This document shows positions 8,987 through 18,315 of a stretch of DNA of 40,196 bases, in pieces. The stretch is from Deltaproteobacteria bacterium. GTDB lineage: Bacteria > Desulfobacterota > Desulfobulbia > Desulfobulbales > SURF-16. The stretch is from assembly GCA_029933005.1 (NCBI GenBank), contig JAOZOY010000007.1, positions 20,259 to 60,454 of the forward strand, written 5' to 3'. The number at the start of each line of letters is the position of its first letter. Position 1 is the stretch's first letter. The notes beneath the pieces were generated by a model. It made no database searches. It saw only the letters and a list, made by a program, of their open reading frames with translations, and had not been told where the DNA came from. A program made the position numbers and the translations under genes.

Positions 8987-10786
8987 ATGTTGCGTCCCAT
9001 GCTGAAACAATCCATCTTTTTTTCCCTGGTCTGGATCCTGATCCTTGCGCCAATCTGTTTTGCCGGTGAGTTTCCAGTCGCGTCTATTGTCCAAGATCTC
9101 AGCACTATTGAGGCAGCGGTGATTGTCAGGCCCAACGGCCATCTGCTGCTCAACAAGGGAAGCAATGATTCCGTGCGCAAAGGGGATCTCTGGAGTATTT
9201 ACAGCAAGGGCGAGGTTGTGTTTGATCCGGTGAGCGGCGAGGAGCTCGGTTCCCTTGACGAGATTGTCGGTTTCGCCTGGATAACCAGAACAGATCAACG
9301 GTTTTCAGAGATTGAGCTCACTGGTCCAGCTAAGAGCAGCGAGGTGAAGACGGGGCAGCAGGCCCGGCGTTATGACGGAATAAAGGCAATTTTTCAGGAT
9401 GGAACCGGCTCTCATTCTTCGCTTTATGAAAAATTGCGCGCAGGTCTGCCGTCCCTGAACTGGGAGTATGTTGTGAGCGAGACCGGCGCTGCGTTAACTT
9501 CTCCCCGGGACGCATTGCTGCTTGCCGTGGCAAAAGACCGATTGACGGTCCGGGGCGGAGGTGAGATTATACAAGTCTATGAAATGATGAGGCGGCCTCT
9601 CCGGGCTGTTGCCCAGCCGGTGGCTCCAAGCGCGGTTTTTTCAACACGTGGATCAACAACCGTGCCCGTACCCGTACAGATCCAGCAGCAGTCTGTTGCC
9701 AAGCAGGAACCTTTCATGCAGCCTCCGCAACAGCCTGTTTTCAGGCAGGAGTCTTTCTCCAAGCCGGTCCCCGGCCTGATGACGCCCGGCATGAGCGCCA
9801 GGCTCGGTGGCCAGAACTTCCGTTCCGTGGGCACCATCAACTCTATAGCATATAATGTAGATCTGCTTGAGGTTGCCGGCCAGGAGCAACCCTGGTTTGT
9901 TTATCTGACCAACAAAGCCCTTTTTTGCCAGCCGTCCCTGATGGGTGGTGATCGTTTTGCCTACCGTTATGAAGGGTTTGGTACGGTGGTTAATGTTTCC
10001 GCTGGTCCGGAAGGAATGATTGCCCTGAATGTTTTTAACCAGAGCGAATGGCAGATGCAGTCCCTTCTTCTTCATTTTACCACGGCAGGCTTTCAGGTTG
10101 TCGATAAAGACATCCCGTATATCATGGCCTATATTGATATTGATAATGACGGTGTAAGGGAGCTTATCGGCCAGAGTTTTGACGATGAAAATTTTTTCGG
10201 AACCAGCGTCTACAGGCTGGTTCTTAAGGGATCTTCGGTCAAAAAAACCGGGAAGGTGAAGGTTCCGGCCGGTTACAGGATCTACGGTTCCTTTATGACG
10301 GATATGGATAATGACAATATCATGGAAATCGGGTTCTATAATTTAGGCAAGAATCTGTTGATTTATGAGCAGGGCAGGGAGATATGGCAGTCAACTAATA
10401 GTTTCGGCGGCTCTATTCAGGTTGTCATGATCGACAATGTTGGTGAGTCACAGGGAGCCACAGCCCGTAGAGAGATCGTCTGGTGTCCGCCGGCCGTGAT
10501 TCCCTATGACCAGGGCAAGCTTGTCGCTCTTGTTCATAATGATCCCTCGCTCCTCAGCATGGTAGGCGTCGGGCCCAGAAAAGGGAGTGTGTCCATCCTG
10601 TACAATACCAACGGTCAGTATTTCCTCCGCACCCTGGACGCCAATTTTGAGGGGCCTGTGCAGGCTGTTTTTGCTTGGGGCAATGAACTTTACTGTACCA
10701 TTGTCGAGGGTAAATTCTACTCCGGTAAAGGCAGAACCCATGTCATCGCCTTTTCCCTGGATGAGATAAAGAAGGCGCTGTATTGA
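8987..10786 (+). CDS. Exported protein with FG-GAP/VCBS-like repeats, function unknown
   Basis: I place the start at ATG 8987, because it is preceded by GGAGGA and opens a good signal sequence (LKQSIFFSLVWILILAPICFA). The frame stays open 28 codons further upstream, but without these features. The mature protein (599 residues in total) has an N-terminal beta-rich domain reminiscent of FlgT C-terminal domains (~25-115), a Pro/Gln-rich linker (~225-290), and a C-terminal region with calcium-binding-like repeats such as DIDNDGVREL and DMDNDNIMEIGF. These suggest a propeller-like periplasmic or surface protein. It is convergent with the cache kinase, with only 35 bp between the two stops. I do not recognise a specific family. 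Confidence 0.7.
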   Translation: MLRPMLKQSIFFSLVWILILAPICFAGEFPVASIVQDLSTIEAAVIVRPNGHLLLNKGSNDSVRKGDLWSIYSKGEVVFDPVSGEELGSLDEIVGFAWITRTDQRFSEIELTGPAKSSEVKTGQQARRYDGIKAIFQDGTGSHSSLYEKLRAGLPSLNWEYVVSETGAALTSPRDALLLAVAKDRLTVRGGGEIIQVYEMMRRPLRAVAQPVAPSAVFSTRGSTTVPVPVQIQQQSVAKQEPFMQPPQQPVFRQESFSKPVPGLMTPGMSARLGGQNFRSVGTINSIAYNVDLLEVAGQEQPWFVYLTNKALFCQPSLMGGDRFAYRYEGFGTVVNVSAGPEGMIALNVFNQSEWQMQSLLLHFTTAGFQVVDKDIPYIMAYIDIDNDGVRELIGQSFDDENFFGTSVYRLVLKGSSVKKTGKVKVPAGYRIYGSFMTDMDNDNIMEIGFYNLGKNLLIYEQGREIWQSTNSFGGSIQVVMIDNVGESQGATARREIVWCPPAVIPYDQGKLVALVHNDPSLLSMVGVGPRKGSVSILYNTNGQYFLRTLDANFEGPVQAVFAWGNELYCTIVEGKFYSGKGRTHVIAFSLDEIKKALY

Positions 10787-10821
10787 TTGAAGACAGACAA
10801 ACTGAACAGTATTCACGAAGT

Positions 10822-13605
10822 CTACATTTCTGATTCCTGACTCCTGTCTCCTGATTTCTGTTCCCCGATCCCTTTGTACACCGCTTCTTGGAGTTCGGTC
10901 ATTGTGTAGGGTTTCTGCAGAAACGGCAGATTTCGTTTTTTGATCGCATCCCATTGTGATCTTTCGTCGGAATAGCCGCTACTCATCAGTAGCCGCTGTT
11001 CCGGCTTCTGTGCTAAAATTTGATCGATAAACTGGATGCCGTTACCATCCGGCAGGACCATATCGCTGAAAATCAGATCGAACCGTCCCTTTTCCCAGTT
11101 AAACAAGTTGAGTCCTTCCTGGACGGTTGCAGCGCTGAATACCTTGTAACCGCTTTGTTTCAAGATTATTTCGGCAACCTGTCGCACAGCCGGTTCATCC
11201 TCCAGCAATAAAATTCGTTTTCCAAGGCCGGCTGGAATTTCTTTTCCCTCCCTGTTCGGTGCGGCCGGACTTTCCGGCTGGTGACAGAGAGGGAAAAATA
11301 TTTGGAATATGGTCCCTTTCTTTTTTTTGCTGACGACATTGATCCAGCCATTATGCTGTTTGACAATGCCGTAAATAACCGAGAGTCCGAGTCCGGTTCC
11401 TTCTCCCACTCCTTTTGTCGTGAAAAAAGGATCAAAAATGCGGTCAATAATTTCATCGTCGATACCCAGGCCCTGGTCGGTAACAACGATACAGGCAAAC
11501 GATCCGGTTCTTCCCTGGGGAAAAAGCAGTAAATTATCTTCGCTGATTATGCGTAACTTCGTGGCTATGGTCATCCGACCCCCATCGGGCATTGCATCAC
11601 GGCTGTTGATGACCAGATTCATCAGGATCTGTTCTATCAAGCCTGGATCAACCTTAACCACGATTTTATGATGGCCCAGATTCGTCACCAGTGCGATATC
11701 CTCTCCAATGAACCTGTGCAGCATTTTTTCCATGTTTTGAATCAACATGTTCAGGTCGAGAAATTGCGGTGTAGCGGACTGTTTACGGCTGAAGGTCAAA
11801 AGCTGTCGGGTGAGGCCACCGGCACGCATGGCGGCATTTTTTATGATTTTAACATGTTTACGTTGTGGATCGTTTTTGGCCATTTCCATCAGCAGAATAT
11901 CACTGAATCCGGTAATATGTGTCAGTAGATTATTGAAATCATGGGCCACGCCGCCGGCCAGGGTGCCGATGGCCTCAAGCTTTTGAGACTGGAGAAGCTG
12001 GGCCTGGAGCTGAGTCATTTTTTCTTCCGCCTGTATCCGTTCACTGATATCCTGGATACACATTACAGTGCCTTTCGTTCTCCCATCTGCATTGTATATG
12101 GGTGAAGTGCTGTAATGAACATGAATCATCGAGCCGTCTTTTTTCCAGAATACATCTTCAGTCCGGATATCCACAGGACCGTTTTTCAAAGTTTGACAGA
12201 ATGGGCAGTCTTCACTGGGAAACTGGCTGCGGTCTTTGCGTAGATAATGAAGCAGGCTGTGCAGATCCTCGCTTATCAGTTCATGAATCTTAAAACCGAA
12301 CATCCTGGCTGCGGCTGGATTGGCAAAGGAAATTTCTCCTTTCGTGTTGATGCTTAAAATTCCTTCAGCCGCGGAATTGAGGATCATTTCTGTACGGTGG
12401 CTTAAAGATTTAATTTTTTTCTCAAATATTTTGCCCGCCTTTTTTGTTTTCACATAACGATCAGCAAGATCGGTCAGTTCCTTGCCAAGTTCTTTCACCT
12501 CCTGTGGCCCGTGCCAATCAAAGTGAACTGTTTTTTCGGTATTTAAAAGTTGCTGTAAACCATCCGTCAGGTTTTGTCTGAATCGGGCGGCTTTGGCGGA
12601 AATTTTTATGGCTGACAGAAAGATAAGACAAATCAGCAAAAGAAAGATAGCAACAAATTTGTAGAGAAAATCCCACATCCACCTTTCAACTTCTTTCGTA
12701 TCGACGATATGGCCAGCCCACAAGGAGTGGTCAGGGTGCTGGTCTTTTAGAATTGGCGCCCAGGCAAACTTTTCATCTTGCTGATCCGTGACAATACAGC
12801 TGGTGTTTTTTACCATGGCTTGTTTTAATTCTTGAAAGTCATCAAATGCAGTATTTCCTATATGGCTATGAGTTGATGCGGAGTGATGGTCGGGATGGTA
12901 TGGACAATAGATATAGGTGCCATCTCCAAGGATCAGATTTTTGATATCGCTTTCAGAAAGCAGGCTCATCAGGTCGATGTCAAGAAAAGCCACACCACGA
13001 GTATTTTTTTTATTACTGACAATAGGAATGCCAAGGTATATTTTTATACTGTGATTATGTTTGATTTGCTGCGATGAAGTCTTGGAGACAATTTCGCCAA
13101 CAAAAACCGAACCTGGCTCAACGCTGCTGCTTTCCTTGAAAACAGAGGATTCTTTCTGGTTTGTTAGTTCTTCCGGTAACATTAATGCCAGTACGCCCGC
13201 ATCATTTCGTTTTATGCGGAGCTGTTCCCGGCCTTCATTGTCAAGAATGGTGAGTCCGACAACATCCGTTTCATCATTAAACCAGGAGGTCAGTAGAAGG
13301 TTTATTCTTTTTCGCCGGAGAGAAACAGGGATGGAATCATCAGTTTGTATGCCTGCCATATCCCGGACTCCTGGTATCAGGCTTATAACCCGGAGACTTT
13401 TTTTTCGTCTTTCAATAATATTTTGTGTTTTTTGGGAAAGGTGGAAAAGTTTGCTGATATTTTCTTTTTCCGCGTTTGTTTCAAGTTTATTTAAGACAGT
13501 GGGAAGATTAACGGAGATGAACAGGACAAGAGGAGTAACGCCGATAGTAAAAAGGGATAGGAAGATAATGGTTCGCAGGGAAAAATTTTCACATATTTTT
13601 TTCAT
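10822..13605 (-). CDS. Hybrid histidine kinase: cache sensor, PAS, HisKA, HATPase, receiver
   Basis: This is a 927-residue membrane sensor kinase. TM1 (~12-32) and TM2 (~308-330) bracket a cache-like extracytoplasmic domain with a Cys/His-rich stretch CPYHPDHHSASTHSH (~234-248). A PAS domain follows (~400-525) with a CPFC pair, then HisKA with the phospho-acceptor in GGVAHDFNN (~553), HATPase (DQGLGID, FDPFFTTKGVGEGTGLGLS) and a C-terminal receiver (LLLEDEP ~797, FSDMVLPDG ~847). The GGVAHDFNNLL kinase type with its own receiver is common in this lineage. The start codon lies in the 8-bp target duplication of the MITE at 13611-13718, so the native leader has been displaced and no ribosome site is visible. 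The last ~10 residues come from an intergenic repeat. Ligand is unknown; metal is possible. Confidence 0.9.
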   Translation of the reverse strand: MKKICENFSLRTIIFLSLFTIGVTPLVLFISVNLPTVLNKLETNAEKENISKLFHLSQKTQNIIERRKKSLRVISLIPGVRDMAGIQTDDSIPVSLRRKRINLLLTSWFNDETDVVGLTILDNEGREQLRIKRNDAGVLALMLPEELTNQKESSVFKESSSVEPGSVFVGEIVSKTSSQQIKHNHSIKIYLGIPIVSNKKNTRGVAFLDIDLMSLLSESDIKNLILGDGTYIYCPYHPDHHSASTHSHIGNTAFDDFQELKQAMVKNTSCIVTDQQDEKFAWAPILKDQHPDHSLWAGHIVDTKEVERWMWDFLYKFVAIFLLLICLIFLSAIKISAKAARFRQNLTDGLQQLLNTEKTVHFDWHGPQEVKELGKELTDLADRYVKTKKAGKIFEKKIKSLSHRTEMILNSAAEGILSINTKGEISFANPAAARMFGFKIHELISEDLHSLLHYLRKDRSQFPSEDCPFCQTLKNGPVDIRTEDVFWKKDGSMIHVHYSTSPIYNADGRTKGTVMCIQDISERIQAEEKMTQLQAQLLQSQKLEAIGTLAGGVAHDFNNLLTHITGFSDILLMEMAKNDPQRKHVKIIKNAAMRAGGLTRQLLTFSRKQSATPQFLDLNMLIQNMEKMLHRFIGEDIALVTNLGHHKIVVKVDPGLIEQILMNLVINSRDAMPDGGRMTIATKLRIISEDNLLLFPQGRTGSFACIVVTDQGLGIDDEIIDRIFDPFFTTKGVGEGTGLGLSVIYGIVKQHNGWINVVSKKKKGTIFQIFFPLCHQPESPAAPNREGKEIPAGLGKRILLLEDEPAVRQVAEIILKQSGYKVFSAATVQEGLNLFNWEKGRFDLIFSDMVLPDGNGIQFIDQILAQKPEQRLLMSSGYSDERSQWDAIKKRNLPFLQKPYTMTELQEAVYKGIGEQKSGDRSQESEM
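10829..10862. repeat. Short word-like repeat (copy 2) inside the 3' end of the kinase gene
   Basis: CTGATTCCTGACTCCTG and adjoining words match the repeat at 125-156. The last dozen codons of the minus-strand kinase (SGDRSQESEM-like tail) are encoded by it. Such tails are a sign that an intergenic repeat has been read through by a gene after loss of its original stop. Confidence 0.45.
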
Positions 13606-13634
13606 TTTTTGTAACTACTCAGGTGGTGCAACAT
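13602..13634 (-). CDS. Mini-ORF in MITE, overlapping the kinase start codon
   Basis: Ten codons (M-L-H-H-L-S-S-Y-K-K) end in a TGA that overlaps the kinase ATG as ATGA. It arises where the MITE end meets the duplicated target AAAAAATG. It could couple translation into the kinase gene by termination-reinitiation. Its own start has only a weak GGGG preceding it. Real expression is uncertain, and it may be chance. Confidence 0.2.
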   Translation of the reverse strand: MLHHLSSYKK

Positions 13635-13718
13635 AATTGCCCCAACCACCTACTGTAACTGTTCAGTTGCGCTTTATATTCATTAATGGGCGAAGATGAG
13701 GTGCTACTGAACAGTTAC
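13611..13718. mobile_element. MITE with 8-bp target duplication (copy A, at kinase start)
   Basis: The element runs from GTAACTACTCAG to CTGAACAGTTAC (108 bp). It is flanked directly by CATTTTTT at 13603-13610 and again at 13719-13726, an 8-bp target-site duplication. An internal copy, GTAACTGTTCAGT at 13655-13667, is a perfect 13-bp inverted match to ACTGAACAGTTAC at 13706-13718 and could fold with it into a hairpin. It has no transposase. Ends starting GTAA plus 8-bp duplications are characteristic of the IS66 family, so it is probably mobilised in trans by such an element. The duplication includes the start codon of the downstream minus-strand kinase gene. The target is T-rich, so this duplication alone is weaker evidence than in the other copies. 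Confidence 0.75.
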
Positions 13719-14107
13719 CATTTTTTTAACAATAATGACACAAGCTGAAAATCAGTTGGAACCTAAAAAAGGCGTTGAGTTGTCCCTGAGAGTTATTTTT
13801 GAATATATTTTGTTAGGTTCTTTATTTATACAACTGTTTTAAGGTGCATTCTGTGTGTTTCAAGTTTATTTGGTAAGTAAAAAAGATCAGAGATGTATAA
13901 TGTGAATTACGGGGAGAAAAATGTGCGGAAATAGTATAATTTTGTTACAAAGAAATTTCTCTAATCCCTGTTCTTTTGCCTGGAAAATAGACATTCGTAC
14001 ATCTCTTCCTTTTATTTCATGAAAAAAGAGTGAAAATGTCAATCCTATTTTTGAAAAATGGATAATACAGCTCCCTAATCTCCACAGTTTAAATCCCCAT
14101 TTAAGAA
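13719..14107. other. AT-rich divergent gap upstream of second hybrid kinase
   Basis: After the MITE there are about 390 bp of AT-rich sequence between the two divergent kinase genes. I see no open frame of note, no tRNA and no strong hairpin. The first part is presumably the displaced original leader of the minus-strand kinase, and the rest holds the promoter of the plus-strand kinase. Confidence 0.4.
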
Positions 14108-16252
14108 ATGAACTTCGTCAAACGGATATTTTCCTATTTTACAAAGAGCGCAATATTTTTGGTTCTGTTTTTGTCTCTCGTTGCTGTCGCCCATGTAGCC
14201 GCAGTTTCCGTCCACCAGGAACGAACCAGCCGATCTTCCCTTTCTGAGCCTGTCTCCAACCATAAATCTATCGCCAGATCAAAGGTCAGATGGATTTTTT
14301 TTGGTTCCGGTAGTGTCGCCCTGATAATTATTCTCCTTGTTATTTTCAGGAACAGGGCGCTGGCCCGGAAAATACATGAACGAAAAAGGGTGGAAGAGGC
14401 CTTGACTCTGGCCAAGGAAACCGCTGAAGCTGCTGCCAGAGCCAAGAGTGAGTTCCTGGCCAACATGTCTCACGAAATCAGAACTCCCATGAACGGCATC
14501 ATCGGTTTTGCTGAAATGATGGGAGATGAAGACCTGACTCCGGATCAGAAAAACGCCATCGATATGATCCGGGCCAGCGCCGACACCTTGCTGGTGCTGA
14601 TTAACTCTATTCTTGATCTTTCAAAAATAGAATCAGGAAAAATGGAGCTTGAGCAAACCCCTTTTGAGCCGGCTGCGATCGTTCTTGATGCCTGTGATTT
14701 AATTAATGCAAAAAAGGAGAATAAACCTGTTGAGATCCTTTGCGATTTTGATCCCCTGCCCACGCAGGTGATCGGTGATCCCACCCGGCTGAAACAGGTG
14801 ATGCTGAATCTCCTGGCCAATGCCATGAAGTTTACCGCCAGGGGAGAAATTGTCGTTACCATTGAGGTTATAAAACAAGAGACGGAAAAAATTCTGCTGC
14901 TGATTTCTGTAAGTGACTCGGGAGTCGGCATTCCCGGGGATAAGCTTGCTGATATCTTTGAATCATTTAACCAGGCTGATGGTTCTACAACCAGAAAATA
15001 TGGCGGCACCGGCCTTGGTCTGACCATTTCACAGAGGATCGTGCAGCTCATGGGCGGCGAGATCGCCGTAGAGAGCCGTGTGGGTTTTGGCTCGACCTTT
15101 CAGTTTGAAATCTGGTTCAATCTTGACCTGGCACGACAGGATCAGCAAACGGAGGAGTATGGTGATCTGCAGGGCTTGAAGGTGTTGATTGTCGATGACA
15201 ACCCGAAGGCCCTTGCTATTCATCAGCACATGCTTGTCGGACTGGGAGCGGTGACCGCCACGGTTACGGATCCCGCCGAGGTTTTGACATTGCTGTCTGA
15301 ACAGCATTTGTTTGACATCATCCTTTTTGATATCAAACTGGCTGAAATCGATATCTGTGATTGTGCAAAAAAAATACGCAGCCGAGCCGGTGATAAAAAA
15401 ATTCGTTTAATCGGTGTGTCCCGGGATATTCGCCTTGCCAGCAAGGCTGAGAGGGAATGTTGCGACGGTTTTTTGACCAAACCTCTCAGGGTCAAAGTGC
15501 TGGCTGAAATGATCAAGAAAGTCCGTCATTGCCGGGCCTTCGATGAGCTGGCTGTGCCGGAGTCGAGATCCCATAAAAACGTTTTGCCTCTGTCAATTTT
15601 GCTGGCTGAGGATCAGTATGTGAACCAGATTGTGACCAAGGGGATGTTGACAAAAATGGGCCATGTGGTTGATGTTGCCGCTGATGGTCTTCGGGCTGTT
15701 AAAATGGCTAAAGCAACCATGTATGATCTCATATTAATGGATCTGCAGATGCCAGAGATGGATGGTATAGAAGCGACAACTGTCTTGAGGGAAGCCGGGT
15801 TGACTGTTCCTATCGTTGCGTTGACGGCAAATGTTATGCGGGGGGAAAGGGAACGTTGCCTGAAGTCCGGTATGGACGCCTTTTTGTCAAAACCGTTGAA
15901 AAGGCGGCAGATGGAGGCCTGTATCCGCAGATTTTTGCCAGCCCATGATATTGCTGATACCGTAGATCATGAAGCTGTTCTGGAAGAACCTGTTCTGCCT
16001 TCACTGACTGAACTAGAAAAATTTCCGCACATTCCGGAGCTCATTGAAAATCTTCTCGGAGCAGTTCGGCAAAGAAATTTGACCCGGGTGAAAAAGCAAG
16101 CCGCAAAGTTGATTGAGGTTGCCCGCGACCATGATTTTGAAGGAATAGCCATGGTCTGCGAAGAAGTTCTTAACAAAGCCAAGCAGGCAAAATTGTCTGC
16201 TTTGAAGCAAGCTGTCAGTTCCCTTGATTTCATGTATGGAAATAAAAAATGA
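14108..16252 (+). CDS. Hybrid histidine kinase with two receivers and a degenerate Hpt-like tail
   Basis: The 714-residue protein has two close transmembrane segments (~14-34 and ~61-80) with only about 27 residues between, so it has no real periplasmic sensor. HisKA follows with the acceptor His in [15 protein letters not shown] (~121), then HATPase ([10 protein letters not shown] ~232, DSGVGIP ~269, [10 protein letters not shown] ~300). Two complete receivers follow: VDDNP, LFDIK and LTKPL (~356-475), and [15 protein letters not shown] and LSKPL (~497-610). The last ~70 residues look like a four-helix Hpt domain, but the expected phospho-His segment reads [11 protein letters not shown] and lacks the H-x-L-K-G pattern. 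This is an ArcB/BarA-like layout with an impaired relay end. The gene overlaps the next by ATGA, so the receiver-GGDEF protein is the likely partner. Confidence 0.9.
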   Translation: MNFVKRIFSYFTKSAIFLVLFLSLVAVAHVAAVSVHQERTSRSSLSEPVSNHKSIARSKVRWIFFGSGSVALIIILLVIFRNRALARKIHERKRVEEALTLAKETAEAAARAKSEFLANMSHEIRTPMNGIIGFAEMMGDEDLTPDQKNAIDMIRASADTLLVLINSILDLSKIESGKMELEQTPFEPAAIVLDACDLINAKKENKPVEILCDFDPLPTQVIGDPTRLKQVMLNLLANAMKFTARGEIVVTIEVIKQETEKILLLISVSDSGVGIPGDKLADIFESFNQADGSTTRKYGGTGLGLTISQRIVQLMGGEIAVESRVGFGSTFQFEIWFNLDLARQDQQTEEYGDLQGLKVLIVDDNPKALAIHQHMLVGLGAVTATVTDPAEVLTLLSEQHLFDIILFDIKLAEIDICDCAKKIRSRAGDKKIRLIGVSRDIRLASKAERECCDGFLTKPLRVKVLAEMIKKVRHCRAFDELAVPESRSHKNVLPLSILLAEDQYVNQIVTKGMLTKMGHVVDVAADGLRAVKMAKATMYDLILMDLQMPEMDGIEATTVLREAGLTVPIVALTANVMRGERERCLKSGMDAFLSKPLKRRQMEACIRRFLPAHDIADTVDHEAVLEEPVLPSLTELEKFPHIPELIENLLGAVRQRNLTRVKKQAAKLIEVARDHDFEGIAMVCEEVLNKAKQAKLSALKQAVSSLDFMYGNKK

Positions 16253-17196
16253 ACAAAGCCGGCAATACAATACTGATTATTGACGATACTGAAGCAAACC
16301 TTTCTCTTTTGGCAAGCCTGCTTGAAAAGGAAGGATATGAGGTGCTGGCCGGAGCAAGCGGCATCGAGGCTCTTGAAATTGTCCAGGAAACCATACCGGA
16401 TCTCATGCTTTTAGATGTGGCCATGCCGGGCATGGACGGTTTTGCTTTATGCCGGCAAATGAAGAAAGATCCACGGTTGAAAAATATTCCGGTTATTTTT
16501 ATCACGGCAAGAACGGATGAGTCTGATATTGTCGCCGGGTTTGAAGCAGGTGGCAATGATTATATCACCAAGCCTTTTACCATTCCGGAGCTGCAGGTTC
16601 GAGTCAGGACTCAGATTGCCCTGAGACGGGCACAGGAGGAACTCAGGCAAAGTGCTGAAAAGTTTCAGGAACTTGCCATTCATGATGATTTGACCGGCCT
16701 TTACAACACCCGTTATCTTTACCAGGCCCTGAGTCTTGAGATTGAGGCCTCCAAAGCCACCCATATACCTTTGTCCTTGATTTTTATGGATATAGATAAT
16801 TTTAAACGTGTGGTGGATACTCATGGCCATCTTGATGGCAGTGAGGCTATTGCCGAGATTGCGGCGACTATCCGGAACCTGATCCTGGAACCGTCCTTTG
16901 GTGTCAGTTATGGCGGTGATGAGTATGTCGTTGTCCTGCCGGGTTTCAATAAAACACAGGCAATGGAAAAGGCGGAAGAAATACGCGCTGCAATCGCTTC
17001 GACACATTATCTTGGTGAACGAGGTCTGGATGTCCGCCTGACCGTTAGTTGTGGTGTCGCGACTTTTCCCGACGATGGGGATGATCTTATCTCGATTCTG
17101 GGATTAGCGGATCAATCGCTTTTTGCTGTGAAAAGCAAAGGGAAGAACAGGGTTGGGGACGGGTCTGAACAAAGAGCGGAAAGACAAAATGATTGA
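16249..17196 (+). CDS. PleD-like response regulator with GGDEF domain
   Basis: This 315-residue protein has an N-terminal receiver (acidic pair IDDTE, phospho-acceptor in [11 protein letters not shown] near 56, lysine in TKPF near 106), a short helical linker and a GGDEF domain. The signature reads GGDEY rather than GGDEF/GGEEF (~222), and the usual RxxD inhibitory site five residues upstream is absent (EPSF in its place). The conserved FMDIDNFK and HGHLDG motifs are present. It probably makes c-di-GMP when phosphorylated and should be free of classical product inhibition, though the Phe-to-Tyr change leaves activity open. It is translationally coupled to the preceding kinase (4-bp ATGA overlap), which is strong evidence for a cognate pair. 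Its charged C-terminal tail (EQRAERQND) is not conserved in the family. Confidence 0.9.
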   Translation: MNKAGNTILIIDDTEANLSLLASLLEKEGYEVLAGASGIEALEIVQETIPDLMLLDVAMPGMDGFALCRQMKKDPRLKNIPVIFITARTDESDIVAGFEAGGNDYITKPFTIPELQVRVRTQIALRRAQEELRQSAEKFQELAIHDDLTGLYNTRYLYQALSLEIEASKATHIPLSLIFMDIDNFKRVVDTHGHLDGSEAIAEIAATIRNLILEPSFGVSYGGDEYVVVLPGFNKTQAMEKAEEIRAAIASTHYLGERGLDVRLTVSCGVATFPDDGDDLISILGLADQSLFAVKSKGKNRVGDGSEQRAERQND

Positions 17197-17247
17197 GGAG
17201 TAAGGTTCAAAGGGGCTGAGGGGAAAGCTCTCTGAGAGTTTCAGCTT

Positions 17248-17916
17248 TCAAGCCCGGTTCACATAATCAAGATGGATTTCTCCCTGCTTTTCAAAAATTT
17301 TCAATCCTTTCCCCCTGATTACCTGAAAGACCGGCCGACCGAAATAAAAAAGCTCCAATGGAAGTGATAGATGGAATTGGGCCACAGCTCTCGTTCTTAT
17401 TGTCAAATCTTCCCGGATGATGGCGGTCAGTTCTGTGAGAAGAGGGGATGGGTGTGGCGATGAAGAAAGAGTCCTCAGGAGAAAATTGGTCTCCCGATAC
17501 GGACATTTTTTTTCTTGTTCGCAAATCCAGGGCGCGATGGGATTTTTCTTGCCAATGATATCCAATCTGGTGAGTGTATTTTTTTTAATCACCTCCATAA
17601 TATCATTTGTATCCCAACACTTGAGCAGTCGGCATTCCAGAGGGCGTTGGGAATGGATCGTGCAAGCTGAGTGGATCGGATCATAAAACCGACATGTCCA
17701 TGATTGGCCATGTCCTGAAATTTTCACAAGTTCTTTTGTTACCGGTTCAACTTGATCCGTCAATGGAGAGTAAGCCGGTTCATCTTTTCTAATTGTCAGC
17801 AAATCCTGATAAACTAGATTCTCGGCATGCAGCAGTTCCAAATCTTCATCATGGAGGGCCGGTCCGCCTTTGCGGCAACAGGTTCCACATCTTCTGCATT
17901 CGGTTTGCTGTGTCAT
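17248..17916 (-). CDS. YkgJ-family cysteine cluster protein
   Basis: The 222-residue protein opens with CRRCGTCCRKGGPAL, the hallmark of the YkgJ/UPF0153 zinc- or iron-chelating family. More cysteines follow in WTCRFYD, ACTIHSQRPLECRLLKCW and ICEQEKKCPYR. These eight or more conserved cysteines probably bind a metal or Fe-S cluster. Family members are widespread in anaerobes, and their role is unknown. The gene is convergent with the receiver-GGDEF gene; a small dyad (GAAAGCT / AGCTTTC, 17223-17249) covers its stop codon. There is no recognisable ribosome site before the ATG. Confidence 0.88.
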   Translation of the reverse strand: MTQQTECRRCGTCCRKGGPALHDEDLELLHAENLVYQDLLTIRKDEPAYSPLTDQVEPVTKELVKISGHGQSWTCRFYDPIHSACTIHSQRPLECRLLKCWDTNDIMEVIKKNTLTRLDIIGKKNPIAPWICEQEKKCPYRETNFLLRTLSSSPHPSPLLTELTAIIREDLTIRTRAVAQFHLSLPLELFYFGRPVFQVIRGKGLKIFEKQGEIHLDYVNRA

Positions 17917-18315
17917 AACGGTTATAATTTTTTGATGAATCCGTACTTGTGCCCTTTAGGGTAAAAAGTCTACGTTTTTTAAACGTAAATTTGAATTGTT
18001 TTGTTTTTGAGCCAGAAATGATAATGGAATTATGCGGTAAAAGCGAGATCGTTTCTCAGTAATGGCCATCTTGGCGAACCGGCACAAGGAAAATGAAGGT
18101 TAATCTCTCACAGAGGCACAGAGACGCAGAGAAAAAAAATTCTGTGAACTCTGTGACTCTGCGAAAAACTTTCATGTAAACATTGATTCGTTTTTTTCGT
18201 TTTATGATATTTGCAAAAGTTTAAAAAAATAAATGACATAATCATTTTTTAGTATTAATAGTTAGAAATATATTAACGTATTGTTTTTTTGAATAAATAT
18301 TCGGATGGCATCGTC
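17917..18315. other. Intergenic gap with an imperfect dyad
   Basis: About 400 bp separate the divergent YkgJ and PAS-GGDEF genes. The only structure seen is the CACAGAG-type imperfect inverted repeat at 18105-18165. The remainder is AT-rich, with no RNA gene or plausible small ORF. Confidence 0.4.
18105..18165. repeat. CACAGAG/GCAGAG intergenic dyad repeat (copy 1)
   Basis: Left-arm words TCTCACAGAGGCACAGAG and ACGCAGAG are mirrored on the right by CTCTGTGACTCTGCG, separated by an A run, giving an imperfect hairpin. The same opening words (ATCTCTCACAGAG) recur at 31553-31616. It is an interspersed, non-coding palindromic repeat of unknown function. Confidence 0.5.

Noticed and set aside
10797-10812. 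CTGAACAGTATTC as a MITE end between the FG-GAP gene and the cache kinase
   Set aside because: The terminal GTTAC is not preserved, and no second end or duplication is found.
17223-17249. GAAAGCT / AGCTTTC dyad between convergent genes as a terminator
   Set aside because: No T run follows on either strand and the stem is short; it may be chance.
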